Source: Mnemiopsis leidyi (Eukaryota > Ctenophora > Tentaculata > Lobata > Bolinopsidae). Taken from it: 31,421 nucleotides of DNA. The notes below the pieces were generated by a model. The model saw nothing but the letters and a program-made list of their open reading frames with translations, was not told the origin of the DNA and did no database searches. Of this stretch, positions 10,840 to 21,280 are shown one piece after another. Each line of letters begins with the position of its first letter. The first letter of the stretch is position 1. A program made the position numbers and the translations under genes. The stretch lies in the NCBI GenBank assembly GCA_000226015.1, contig JH152676.1:2781-34201 (forward strand), written 5' to 3'.

Positions 10840-11757
10840 CAGGGGGTCGTGTGATGAGGGTACCCGGGTGTATTGGGAGGGTGAGTAGCGGGGACAAGGA
10901 AGAAAAGTAAAGACAGGGTATGGTAGGAGGCAATGTTACACCCTAAGGGGGGCTAGCACTTCCAACTAAACCGAGTGTAATCCCGTACACACACGTCGTA
11001 TGTGCACACTGACATAAATTTGGGACAATGTGGTTTCTCTAGACTGCGAGTCAAGCGTTCTAGACTGTACACGTTTCTCGGGACCGGAAAATACAGAGTT
11101 AATCTGGCAGGGAGAGCATGTGTTAGTGATTAGAAGGTTGGGTATCACGACACCATGAGGGATCGCTGGGTTAATAGGATGGTTTGTTGGTTCAAAAACA
11201 AACCGCCCCTGATTGCCAACATCGTGAATACTGCAAGTGCAATTCCATTTTTTGTCAGGCACTCTCACCGGTCCACCAGTGGGGGACGTTTCATTACTTT
11301 TCAAGGCGATTAAATTTAATCATGATCTCTGTTACACTGCCATTCTGCAGACCACCGTTTGTAATTTCAATTAAATACCTATCGATTTGCAGAGCTAATG
11401 ATAAACTCCGGATGAAACTCCACTGAAATGTCCCCGGGGCAGTGAAACATTTTTCAGCCATTGCTGGCGATCAACCACCCCACACTAATCAACCTCTATT
11501 CGAGTGCCAAGTTGCCAGTTATAACAACGCAAATTGATGAGTTATTCTCAAAATGCCGAACTATCAGCAAATTTAAGAATTTAGTCCCGACAAGGCAGTG
11601 AATATTGAGTAAGTTCCCGAAAAATTATCTTATCGTATTTTTCTACATAAGATCGCACAGGGAGATCAGAATAAAGCCTATCATTCAAATACACATCTAA
11701 CCGTTTTTACACACCAATTCGAGTGTTGTGTTGTGTTCCAATCCCCGACAAGAAATC

Positions 11758-11820
11758 TATAAATAGCCGGGGCATGTCCGGGCGCGATCAGGAATCCTGA
11801 AGGAGGAGGCGGCTACCATG
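11758..11820 (+). promoter_or_regulatory. TATA-box promoter with Inr and strong-context ATG
   Basis: TATAAATA at 11758-11765 is followed, about 32 bp from its first base, by TCAG with the A at 11790 as a likely initiation site. The block is GC-rich. A 28-nt leader ends GGCGGCTACC before ATGG at 11818-11821, an excellent start context. The spacing of TATA, Inr and ATG is what a focused animal promoter should show. No known gene follows at once on this strand. Confidence 0.5.
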
Positions 11821-12267
11821 GAGGTGAGAGACGGGGGTTAACTTGGCCGATACACCTGCATCCTGTTCCAGCCAGGACCAGTACACCCAATTAAGAGGGA
11901 TCACGGGGACTGCCCCTGGTATATATTGTAATTATAATTATATTGTACGAAGGGAGTCACGTGTCGTGTCATGGGGGCAATGTGGGGCCGCGGATTGGCA
12001 GACTGCCGGCTGTGTGGACAGACCCATTACTGTCTAGATTTAATGCTGGCTGAGGGGGAGGAAGTGAGTTGTTCGAGTACAGTGTGTGCTTGTAGCTCAG
12101 CCAATCACCACGCCCAGCCTCAGTCACGTGGGTCCTCGAGCTACCCAGCGCCCTTTAACCGCCCAGCCTGAACCACGGAGCTCAAATTTCCTGTTCTTTC
12201 TAAAAAGTTATAAAACTTTGTGTATGTACAGGGTCTAAACCAGGCCCTAGAGTGCCTTTCCTTACCG
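11818..12267 (+). CDS. Possible 5' end of an unidentified spliced gene (two mini-exons)
   Basis: ATGGAG (11818-11823) abuts the donor GTGAGA. The next plausible acceptor (TGTATGTACAG, ending 12231) opens exon 12232-12267 in the same frame. Together they read MEGLNQALECLSLP, followed by GTGTGAGTG, where a donor can be placed at 12268 (phase 0) or 12270 (GTGAGT, phase 2). The peptide looks amphipathic but is too short to identify. With the phase-0 donor it would join in frame to the acceptor before RNASEH2B at 19584, giving that protein a longer N-terminus. The RNASEH2B family does not call for this, and the intron would span the opposite-strand MEX3 gene. It could equally be an unrelated gene or a non-coding transcript. 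Confidence 0.25.
12060..12180. promoter_or_regulatory. GC-rich block with CCAAT, GC-box and CACGTG
   Basis: CCAATCA, CCACGCCC and CAGTCACGTGGG follow one another around 12095-12132, and an ATTGG (inverse CCAAT) lies near 11993. Such a set is typical of housekeeping promoters. It lies within the putative first intron of the unit that starts at 11790. The strand and target gene are unknown. Confidence 0.35.
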
Positions 12268-15264
12268 GTGTGAGTGAGCTGCTATATTTTCTCTGAGAGC
12301 GAGAAAGAGAGCATGAGAAAATGTGGGAGTTCTTGTCATTCACAGCTTGCTAATTAGGGGGAGGGGTAAGATGGTCTAGATTTTTGACAATCTGGCCTAC
12401 TCCCTGATGATATGGCCAGAAATTTAGGACCATGGGCAAAAGTTCAAATAAATATGGTCTATTTTGACCGTGAGTATGTGGAAAATTCCGGAGTGTCAGT
12501 ACTTAGTAGCCATTGTCAAATTTTTTGACAGTTCACCATAGGGCAAATTCCAGGGTGTCATGGTCAGTGCATTACCACCCCCTTCCCCAAATAATTATCC
12601 AGGTTGTGTTCTCGAAATCAGAAAGATTTTTTAAGGACCTACAGGATAAGTATGTGCTCAACCCCCAAGATTACTGAAAATATGGAGGGCTGAAAATACA
12701 TAAATAGGCTGAATTTCTACGATAGAACAACAGAATTCTTGTTTGCTCTCCGATTTCCCGAACCATGTCTCAACTTTTACTGCTTAGTTTGATTTTTGAT
12801 TTACCGAACCAAGAAATTGCATCCGGTTTAACTCCATGACATCCTAGTCATAGGGCAGTGCCGCAACATTCACGCTGACCCAGTCCTAAACAATACCAAA
12901 CTACCGATTAGAATTGAAGACCAATAGTGCTCATAAACAGCCGGCAAATCATGCATTATTCTACTGTTGCAATTTTGAAGAAATTAGACAGGGATTAGTA
13001 TGATGGAAAAACGTAAGTGTAATTTATAAACAAAGACAAAACAAGAATTATCACCATCACAATCGGAATCAATGCAGTGCGTCAAATAATTGTCATAGTC
13101 AACAAATAAAATAATCATACTATTACTACGAGCTGCTTGTGTTTTCAAAGCATCGTCCCAATTTCTCCAAAATCCGGATAGAAAAGATCTTGCACGTAAC
13201 AATGTGATCTTTCAATTTTCATAAAACTAAAAGCTCAAAACAAAACGCGGCTTAAAAGATTAAAAATGCAATTTCGCCATTTCATTGGAGTACTAAACAA
13301 CGTTAATATATGTAAATATTATAAGTATGAAATAAAGTAGTGTAAGGCAATTAATATCGAAAACTTTACAAATATACGAACAGTGAAGATGGAAGCCATT
13401 CACAAATATTTCATACTGCTGCGTACTTTCTAGGATAACATTCACTTCTAGGAAAGTCTTATAGAAGTGTCTTTATATTAGATAATACTTTAACTATGAG
13501 ATAAGAAAAAGCAATAGTATACATGATTTATATCCATATAATGTCTTTCATGTGACCCTCTCTTTTGTTTCATCAATAGTTTTGATTCACAATTACAAAA
13601 TGGTACTAAGGAAAGAGGACTTGACTATCACAAGTGCACTGAGCAATCACTCAGGATTGCATTTTTGAAAGAAAATGTTAGATTTACTTTCCTCAATCCC
13701 CAACATAATAATCTAAATCTGTATTTGCCGTTCGCTTAGGAAAATTGATTAAGCACAAATGGACCTGGTATGGCTGCAGCGTAGAGAAATTTTGACGTTG
13801 TTTTGCTCAAAATATCATGTCTCAGAAATGTCTCACAAACTCGTAAAATCGGAGATACTAGGGCTAAACGATAAGTCCAGAGCGTAGCCGGCATTTATCT
13901 AAATTATACGGCACATTTTTTAAAACCGTCGGACAGATCTGAGAAAATTCATTTTTCTGCAAGACCAGGGCAGCTGCAGGCAAGTACTCCCAAAGATATA
14001 ACGCTAGTGTTTGCTATCTTGAGACATGTAAGCAAATGCTTGCAAAATACTGATGGACTATTTTGCATGGTGAGGCTTAAATGTACAAAGTCAAAAATCA
14101 CAACCAACAGATTGTCACACTCACAGCCATCCAAGTCTCATTTTCCTGTATACAAAGACTTCTTATGTGCAAAATATGTCGCTATTGTTTCTAATTTCAT
14201 TAATGTTTAAAGCATTAAATCAGACATCACAAAAATATTCGTAGAGATATTGCGATTAAATCATGTTCGCTCTCAATATAGAGTATTTGAGAAAAAATCT
14301 AGATCAAAATTTCTTAGTATCGATCAAAAACGCTACACAAATTAATTTACATCCTTCCTAATCCGATATATTAGCAAGTATTAACACTTAGTTATATAAT
14401 AGTGATGTATAATTATATAAATTTGTATAAATTTTAATTAAAGAAATCTTACTCTGAAAATACAAAAAATAAACCCTGACATAAATTTTAATGCTACACA
14501 TAATTTGGTAAAACTATAACGAAATATAGTACTATTCCGAATTTTTGAACTCATGATATACAGGGGGCAATTAAAGTTGGCACAGTGTCTAGCTTAGAAA
14601 AATTTTTAATATATTACTATGATGGTAAGCAAATATATCTGCCTGGCAAATTAACTGCGATTTAAAGATTTACACTTAATATGCTACGATATATGATATA
14701 TAATCAAATTAAATCAAATTGCTTAATCTTCATATAAATGATCGTCCCAATAATTTCGGACACTAGAAAGATACAAACCAAGATCATTATCAAGGTTAAG
14801 GTATCAAATGATCAAGTATAAACATTCTCAAACTATTCAAGTATTTATAAATGCAATTGTAGAGAATAAACGGCCGTCGCCAGAAATGCTCGACTAGCTT
14901 TAAACGAACAAAATCATTTTGACAGTCCCGAATCATGAGAATAGAAAGTTAATAGAAGCCAGCGACAGTGTCTATCCCCACAAAACCCCGAACTCAAATA
15001 TCAAATAGTTCACCAACAATAAAGTATGGTAGAAAAATAAATCTTCAATTCAGGTATCCATAACGTGATGAAATTCCACAGTTCCATTTGGAAGAATTTC
15101 CCTGTAAACTAGTCACAGATTGTCGTTCGAGCACTTAAAGGACCGGGACTCTTAATCTAAATTATGAAGGCAATCAATTCGGGAAAATTAGACTAAAAGT
15201 TCGGTCCGGTCACGCGGCTAAGATGTACAAACTGTGTAAAAATGTCGTGTAACTTCGAGTGAGT
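12268..15264. other. AT-rich region without a supportable gene; likely includes the MEX3 3' UTR
   Basis: Only short accidental frames are seen. Near 12480-12575 an AAATTCC-GTGTCA motif is present twice. From about 13,000 to 15,264 the DNA is strongly AT-rich and lies directly downstream of the MEX3 stop on the minus strand. MEX3 messages in other animals often have long 3' UTRs, so much of this could be transcribed. Several minus-strand ATTAAA-like hexamers occur (around 14,435, 14,490 and 14,605), so I cannot choose the end. Confidence 0.35.
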
Positions 15265-16845
15265 TTAAAAGACTCCAGAATGGGACCATCTGTTGGGGAA
15301 GTATTGTCCCTGCTGCTGCTGATTGGGAGCTGCAGTAGATTGGAAGTTCGATCCGTGTTGGTTGAGGTTGTTGTTTTGTATATTCATCGACTGCTGAATT
15401 GTATCGATGAACATCTTCAAAGCTTGGATATCTTTCCTGTTATCAAAGTTTGGGGAGCTGTATCCGCTATCCAAGTCTATTCTTGACGGGTCAAACGAGC
15501 AGGAGGTATGCTGAGTAGCAGGCTCCGGAGAAGCGTTATAATTTCCGAAATTGTTGTAGAGACTGGGCTCAGGCTTTCCCCAGGTTTTGCTACTTCCAAA
15601 AGATGACTGCATGGAAGCAAACGTGTCCAAAGCTTTAGGTGGCATCATCGGCTTCTTCAGGTCGACATCGATCAAGTGGTCCGAATCGTCGAACATTCCT
15701 CCGGTTCGCATGGCGATGTAAATCTGCAGCTTATTCTCAGCTTCGGCAACTTTTTCAGGGGCTCCTCGGATCTCAAAGATGGGTTCCTTATCACGAGCAG
15801 GAGTCATGATGTACGTGTCTGTTTCGCTTTGAATCCGTTTTATGTTGTGCCCTTTAGGTCCGACAACGAGGCCGACGTACTTTAGAGGGACCCTCACATG
15901 CCGAACAACAGCATTCGGTCCGAGTTGCGGGGTAATGGGACTGTTGTTTTCTCGGCCCTGGCGAATCTTGGTGAAATGCTCGGCGGCTTCCTCAATTCTT
16001 CTCTTTGCTCGTTCGACGTCTTCGGGGTACCCAGAAATGGTGAATACTGAAAAAAATATTGATTCAATTACACGGTAAGGTTGAAACAATGGAGAAGTCT
16101 GATATTTGTAGGTTTTCGCTTGCACTGAAAATAAAGACCTAAAACACGATAAAAATGGCATCAACACAAGCTACACCAGAAAGCTATCACATGATAAGAT
16201 TGCTAGATTTAATGAGATTCTTATAAAAGATTGAGACTTACCAGGTTCTTGATCTCTAGCAGGGGTTTGAATGTACGTCTTGGTTGAGTATCTCAGCGAT
16301 TTAATCTTGCATCCTGAAAATTCGAAACTGTTTTTACAAGAGAATAACTATGGTTTTTCTGTAAAAATTGACTACCTAAACCGTTTACGATATACTAAAC
16401 AAGTTGCGAAAATTACATTATGCTAAATTTGCGAAGCACAAACATAAGTTCTAAATAAAGCATTGAATGAAACTTGATTTTAAGGCAACACTTAAAGCAC
16501 CTAACAGACCTGTACCTGGATGCATTAATTCACTTTACAATTTACAAATTACAATTTATGTACCTTGTTTCCCGACGATCTCGGCGACATGCTCGGATGT
16601 GGGAACACGAACTTGAATTGACTCCGTGTCTCTGCTAGACTTGGCTGCATCCTGCATGAAACCAGAGAATCCATCAACGGAACCGTTTGGTTCGCTCAAA
16701 CTGAGTTTTCGCAGGTCGGGCAAATCAAAGTTAGATCGGTCGAGAGATTTCTGAAAGTTAAGCAGTTCTTGAAGAGCGGACTGGTCGCTAAACATGTCAC
16801 CTGGTTGACTCGTACTGCCGTATGGCATCGAAAACATATTCGTAG
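15265..16845 (-). CDS. MEX3: MEX3-family RNA-binding protein, two KH domains, no RING
   Basis: Three minus-strand exons, 16845-16564, 16313-16242 and 16046-15265, join in phase to 375 residues from the ATG at 16837 to TAA. KH1 (about 74-142) has IQVRVPTSEHVAEIVGKQGC and DQEPVFTISG; KH2 (about 163-230) has VRVPLKYVGLVVGPKG, RDKEPIFEI and IAMRTGG. The GKQG and GPKG loops are the RNA-backbone GXXG motifs. These strings are diagnostic of MEX3, a cytoplasmic translational regulator in germline and early embryo. The tail is rich in Asn, Gln and Ser and ends in RWSHSGVF; the C-terminal RING of vertebrate MEX3A-D is absent. The start is inferred: the exon opens at an acceptor, so a 5' UTR exon, or a few more coding codons, lies upstream. 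Confidence 0.9.
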
Positions 16846-17745
16846 CTGCGGTCAAGAAATAATTTAATTACGTGTCTGAGAGTGTTTTTGATACCAAACT
16901 TAAAGTGTGTATTTTTATCAGGTCGAAGTCTATAAAATGATACATGAGCCGATTTCAAATTTTACACTACAATGCATGATATGATAATCAAAATATAAAG
17001 TCAGAAGAGAAAATACTTATATAACTGTGAAAACGATGTGAAATGCCTCATGAAATAAAATTGAAAAAGATAGTAGTTATGAACGGACTGAGCATGTGCT
17101 ATGATTACTATGGTAGAATTATACTATACGATTGAAAGTTGAATTCCATCAAACTAAAGGCTGAAAAGCACATGGAAAGGGGTCACCAGTAACTTAAAAT
17201 TGATACAAAACAAAATCATGATGTAAAGTTTGTCCCCTTTCAACGCGACATAGCAAAGTAAAATGGTTCTTACCAAGATAATCAGTGTAAACTGCGAACT
17301 AATTAAAAGTAATAAGAAACTGCAGAGTAAGATTACAATTGATCAATTGATTTTAATTGAACTAGTTCTAGTAGTCAGTAGTTACTCTTTCCATTTAAGA
17401 GTACTAGTAACTAGGTAAGAACTAAGGAGGTTATATGGACATTAAACGCGTGGATTTGGAGATACTGGAAAAAATAAGAAATGACGAATGAAGCGGTTGC
17501 AACAAGTGAAAAACATCACAGTTGAGCAGGAACAGGATTGGGGACAAATTCACTTCAGGATCAGAAACTTGACTAGAGGCATTAATTGGTTTCTGTGCCC
17601 TACCGAAGGAGCCCCTCGCGGTCTTAAGCCAAATTGTCTTGCGGAGGGACGAACTGAAGACTGGGCAATCGTGATAATAAATGCGCGCGCACACACAATA
17701 GCTGTCATGTCGCATATCGCGACTCATATCACGTATGCGATTTAC

Positions 17746-18018
17746 TTGTCAGACGTTGCCTGACCTGTTGCCGCAACGCAAGGCAAAAAATTATGCAATT
17801 GGCACTTAACTTGGCTTATGGCATTAGGCATGGCATAAAAAATTTCATTGAAATCAAGAATCAAAATTTTAGATAAGATCTAGATTGAAGATGAATTGAC
17901 GAGATTATATCCTGTATCCGTTCGCGTTTTAAACGAAACGTTCAGCTTTGTCAGACGTTGCCTGACCTGCTGCCGCGAAAATTGAAAATGGGCCGCAACG
18001 CAAGGCAAATTCAGCTTT
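17746..18018. repeat. Repeated short element, second copy flanked by 9-bp direct repeats
   Basis: TTGTCAGACGTTGCCTGACC begins both copies, 17746-17788 and 17948-18009, and CCGCAACGCAAGGCAAA ends both. The second copy has 20 extra bases between two CCGC motifs, so the first may derive from it by deletion. The second copy is flanked by TTCAGCTTT at 17941-17949 and 18010-18018, like a target-site duplication. Ends are weakly inverted. Confidence 0.55.
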
Positions 18019-18606
18019 AGCTGCATGAGTCGGGTATCACCTCGACAAAAGATTAAATACCATATATGCATATGCGTACACGAATTTGAAATCATTTGCA
18101 TTAAGTTGTTTGTCAACGGGCGATGCGCGTTTAGAAATGCGTGACAGCGCGTGATGGCCGCGACAGTAGGTCATAGGTTATCAACCTACATGACAAGTTG
18201 TTTGTCGCAGCTGTTGTCTGACTTCGTCCGACCCTCTATGATATTAAATTTAGACCCTTGCAACTCAAAACTGTGCACTGAATGTTTCGTTAAAATGGCA
18301 TCATGGAAGATGGATGTAATTTTGTCAACAAGTTGCATTGTGGCGCGTATATTTTGTACTTTTACAAATGCCATGTTGTCGGAGTTAGCAACAGGCCAGA
18401 CAAAATTAAATTATTACTACATGTTGCTCTAACCAGAGCCCTTTTGTAGTAGCCGACGCACGCGGCGTAAGCAACTGGTTATGCTATATGATATTCGAAA
18501 GCGCGCGCTACGATTTAGGGAATGAAATAACGTTGATAAAATCGAGCGCTAGATCCTTAATATCTTTCCAAAGTTGGTATATCGCGCTAGTGAAGTGGCA
18601 ACTTAC

Positions 18607-18700
18607 CTCATAGTTAGTTTGGGTATGTTGAAAGATGTTCTGGCATGGATGCTTATGCTGAAGTTTTACTATTTCATCCCTTTTGTTGGCTGTGTAAGAC
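18607..18700 (-). other. Candidate 5' UTR exon of MEX3
   Basis: On the minus strand, ACTATGAG is followed by the consensus donor GTAAGT (18606-18601), which could join the MEX3 acceptor at 16845. The upstream sequence has stops in all relevant frames, so it would be untranslated. It would, however, carry an ATG at the junction that opens a short overlapping upstream frame. A second possible donor, CTTG|GTAAGA, lies near 17273. The upstream limit given is arbitrary. Confidence 0.2.
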
Positions 18701-19015
18701 TCTTCTCTTGTTGAAGCTCATAAGTCAAATTCATATCCGTCGTGCTGCTATCTAATTGTATTCTGACTATCGATTGAAGAGTACTGTGTCATAAAATTTG
18801 AAATACAAGGAAATGTGATAAGATGATGCATAGTAAATTAAGTATTTCTGTACTAGCCTGGCAAACTTAGTGGAAATCCTTGCTGTACAAGGAATGAAAG
18901 CTAAGGGGTTCTGTGCAGTCCAATCTTAAGGGCAACTTTTACATTACGTTGACAGTACAATATTAATGAAATCATTTCGTTTATATTTGTCTCTGCCCGT
19001 CGTCAATTGTCGTAC

Positions 19016-19136
19016 TGTGAACAACATAGGATGTTTTACAGTACCTATTGTGCGCCCAAGGACCCATTGCGCTATTTAGACACTTTTTAAATGCCGGGGG
19101 CAATCGATCCGATTCAAACGTCCTATGTTGTTCACA
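19016..19136. mobile_element. MITE-like element with perfect 16-bp terminal inverted repeats
   Basis: TGTGAACAACATAGGA (19016-19031) and its exact reverse complement (19121-19136) bound 121 bp with no coding capacity. No clear target-site duplication is visible. It lies about 450 bp upstream of RNASEH2B. Confidence 0.55.
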
Positions 19137-19592
19137 ATTATTGGTATTTCAAAACCGACTGAATTAAATGACTATTTTGGCAGATCTTTAAACTTGCCCA
19201 CTTGCACATGCTATCAATATTTGATAAGATAGATTCTACCCAATACTATAAGTTTTACAGGATTGTAGTACTGCAGAGCCACAAGAAGGACTATTAATCT
19301 TTAATCAGCAGACTCTTAACTTGACTTTTGTGGTCTTACAAAAATTAATATCTCCGTTTGGGTATAAACTTTCGGAACCGCTCATTGGATCAATTACCTT
19401 TTTTTCTCATTTCCCTTGTATGAGCTTATTACAGTGAAGTTCTTACAAGTGAAATCAACTCCCCTATAACTTGACACGCAATTGAAAGTATTGCTGTTAG
19501 TGTAAAAAATAAATTCTGGTGCCAAATGTGCTGTGTGACAGTGAATTCAACGTGATTTTATGCAAATGTTATTATATTTTCAGGATTGGAGA

Positions 19593-20414
19593 ATGGGAAC
19601 AGCATTTGAGTCTAATAGTGCAGTTTGCATCTTTCCAGATGAGTGTTCCAAATCAGAAGGACAAATTCTTAAGTTGATGCACCCAAAAGAAAACCAAACA
19701 TGCATTGCTTATTTCAGCACTGAAACTAAATCGTTATTTGAACTGTTATCTGTTAAAGAAAAGTATATTTCATGGTTTGTTGATGACAATGTTCTTGGAG
19801 ATACTCAACTCAAAGTTGGCACTCTTTTAGACCCTATCTTCATGATAATTCCTTATCTCCTTAGAAATGTAGACAGATATTCGCCTTTAGCTCAAATTCT
19901 TGTAGATGAAAAATATCCATCAGTTATAATTTTGGAAGATCTTTTGTCTGAATCAGACCTTTCATGTGTGGCAAATGTGAAACCTTCGCTCGATAAAATT
20001 ATAAAATTTAACAAAGAAAAAACTTTGAATTGGTTATCTGAAAAAGTAGATAAAGTGGCTGCAGCTATGAAAAAATGTGGTGTATCACCAGGATTCAATT
20101 CTACGTTATCTGATAAAGAATACAAAAAATATGCTTGTGGAATTGTTTCAGACTACATCAGTCGTTCTTTATCAGTGGATTTACAGGAAAAACTGGGAGT
20201 TAAGCTTAGTGTAGACTGTGATGAAGAAAAGCCTGCCAAGAAACCTAAACTAAATCATAGGGTGGATCAAGATGCTTGTAAACCTGCCAAAAGTTCGATG
20301 CCAAAAGGGAAGGAGAAGGCCCAAAAACTTACTAAAGGACAAAAGCAGTTGGCCAGTGTTAACACAAAAGGCATGAAGTCGATGTCTTCATTTTTTAAGA
20401 AAGTGGAGAAGTGA
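19593..20414 (+). CDS. RNASEH2B: Ribonuclease H2 subunit B
   Basis: A single 273-residue open exon (human about 312). Family features in order: CIFPDE near the N-terminus, QILKLMHPKENQTCIAYF, KYISWFVDDNV, then LLDPIFMIIPYLL (the conserved ATPVDPLFLLLHYL strand and helix), KEKTLNWLSEKVDKVAAAMK and YACGIVSDYISRSLS, then a basic linker. The last residues, MKSMSSFFKKVEK, match the position and form of the PIP-box that ties RNase H2 to PCNA. Subunit B is the structural partner of A and C in the nuclear enzyme that removes ribonucleotides from DNA. The ATG at 19593 is chosen because it aligns with the family start; an in-frame ATG at 19560 lies before a likely acceptor (TTTTCAG, ending 19583), so a 5' UTR intron or a trans-splice site is probable. 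Confidence 0.9.
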   Translation: MGTAFESNSAVCIFPDECSKSEGQILKLMHPKENQTCIAYFSTETKSLFELLSVKEKYISWFVDDNVLGDTQLKVGTLLDPIFMIIPYLLRNVDRYSPLAQILVDEKYPSVIILEDLLSESDLSCVANVKPSLDKIIKFNKEKTLNWLSEKVDKVAAAMKKCGVSPGFNSTLSDKEYKKYACGIVSDYISRSLSVDLQEKLGVKLSVDCDEEKPAKKPKLNHRVDQDACKPAKSSMPKGKEKAQKLTKGQKQLASVNTKGMKSMSSFFKKVEK

Positions 20415-20625
20415 ACAATCTACACCATTTTCGTACAACATGTTCTTACTCTTAATATTTGTTGGGTATTTCTTCAATAATAATTTCCTGACAGATCAAA
20501 TGCACTTCATCGTCTTATTTTGTCGATCTCCCATTTCCCTCTTTGTTAAATGTTGTCATCTTTGCATCGAAAGCTAGAATGCAGATTTACTATGTTTGAA
20601 GTTTGCTTTAAGTTATAATGTATTA

Positions 20626-20960
20626 CAGTCATCCCCCGATTTACCGGGCCCCGATTTACCGTGTCCCCCTATTTACCGGGTCTCATTCCTTTCCCCCGAA
20701 ATTTATTTTATTTCCAAGGCAACTGGTAAATTTTGTTGTCAAAACTATGTAATACAGTCGGACTAACACTTTTTACTTATTTAACATTGTTCCAATGACA
20801 AAAAGACGGTACATAGACACATAAGACGGTATATAGACTTTAGAGACAATTTAGACCCGATTTCGGGCCCTAAATGGCACTCCCCCAATTTACCCGGTCC
20901 CCTGATTTACCGTGCATTTTTGCTTTCCCCCAAAAAGCCCGGTAAATCGGGGGATGACTG
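20626..20960. mobile_element. MITE with pogo/Tigger-like ends and TA target duplication
   Basis: The ends are perfect inverted repeats of about 23 bp starting CAGTCATCCCCCGATTTACC; TA stands on each side (20624-20625 and 20961-20962). CAGT ends with TA duplication are characteristic of pogo/Tigger elements of the Tc1-mariner superfamily. Inside each end the motif CCCCGATTTACCG recurs in direct orientation (five or six variants), like subterminal transposase sites. The centre holds a twofold repeat of AAGACGGTAYATAGAC. There is no transposase frame, so it is non-autonomous. It lies between RNASEH2B and eIF3j. Confidence 0.85.
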
Positions 20961-21280
20961 TACCAGCTTTTTAACTATTGTAAATGATATAATTTTATTT
21001 ATAATTGAAAGGATAGTTGAATTATATTTGAAATTTGTTATGACACATTACTCAATTATTTTCCAATTTTATCAATTATATAATAAGGACCTATATTTGA
21101 CACTCTCGGATCTCGCAATTTGACCACAGAAAATTTGATTTTTTAACGAACAGAAAATTTGCTTTTTTAATAACTCAAAACACTTTGCCTTACTTTAAAA
21201 CACTTAAACAACGGGATTATGCATTTAAAAGATAAGATAAATTTTATCACTCTAGGACAGCAGGTCAAGGCTGTATCATC

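Noticed and set aside
10966-11304. 112-codon minus-strand frame, the longest in the gene-poor region
   Set aside because: Cys and Pro are scattered without a pattern, no domain is recognised and no splice partners are seen; length alone is not enough.
17431-17763. Overlapping open frames on both strands (about 90-98 codons)
   Set aside because: They are mirror frames in a CG-variable repeat-like region with no conserved motif.
20920-21123. Short frame starting in the right end of the MITE
   Set aside because: The first residues come from the inverted terminal repeat and the rest is AT-rich intergenic DNA.
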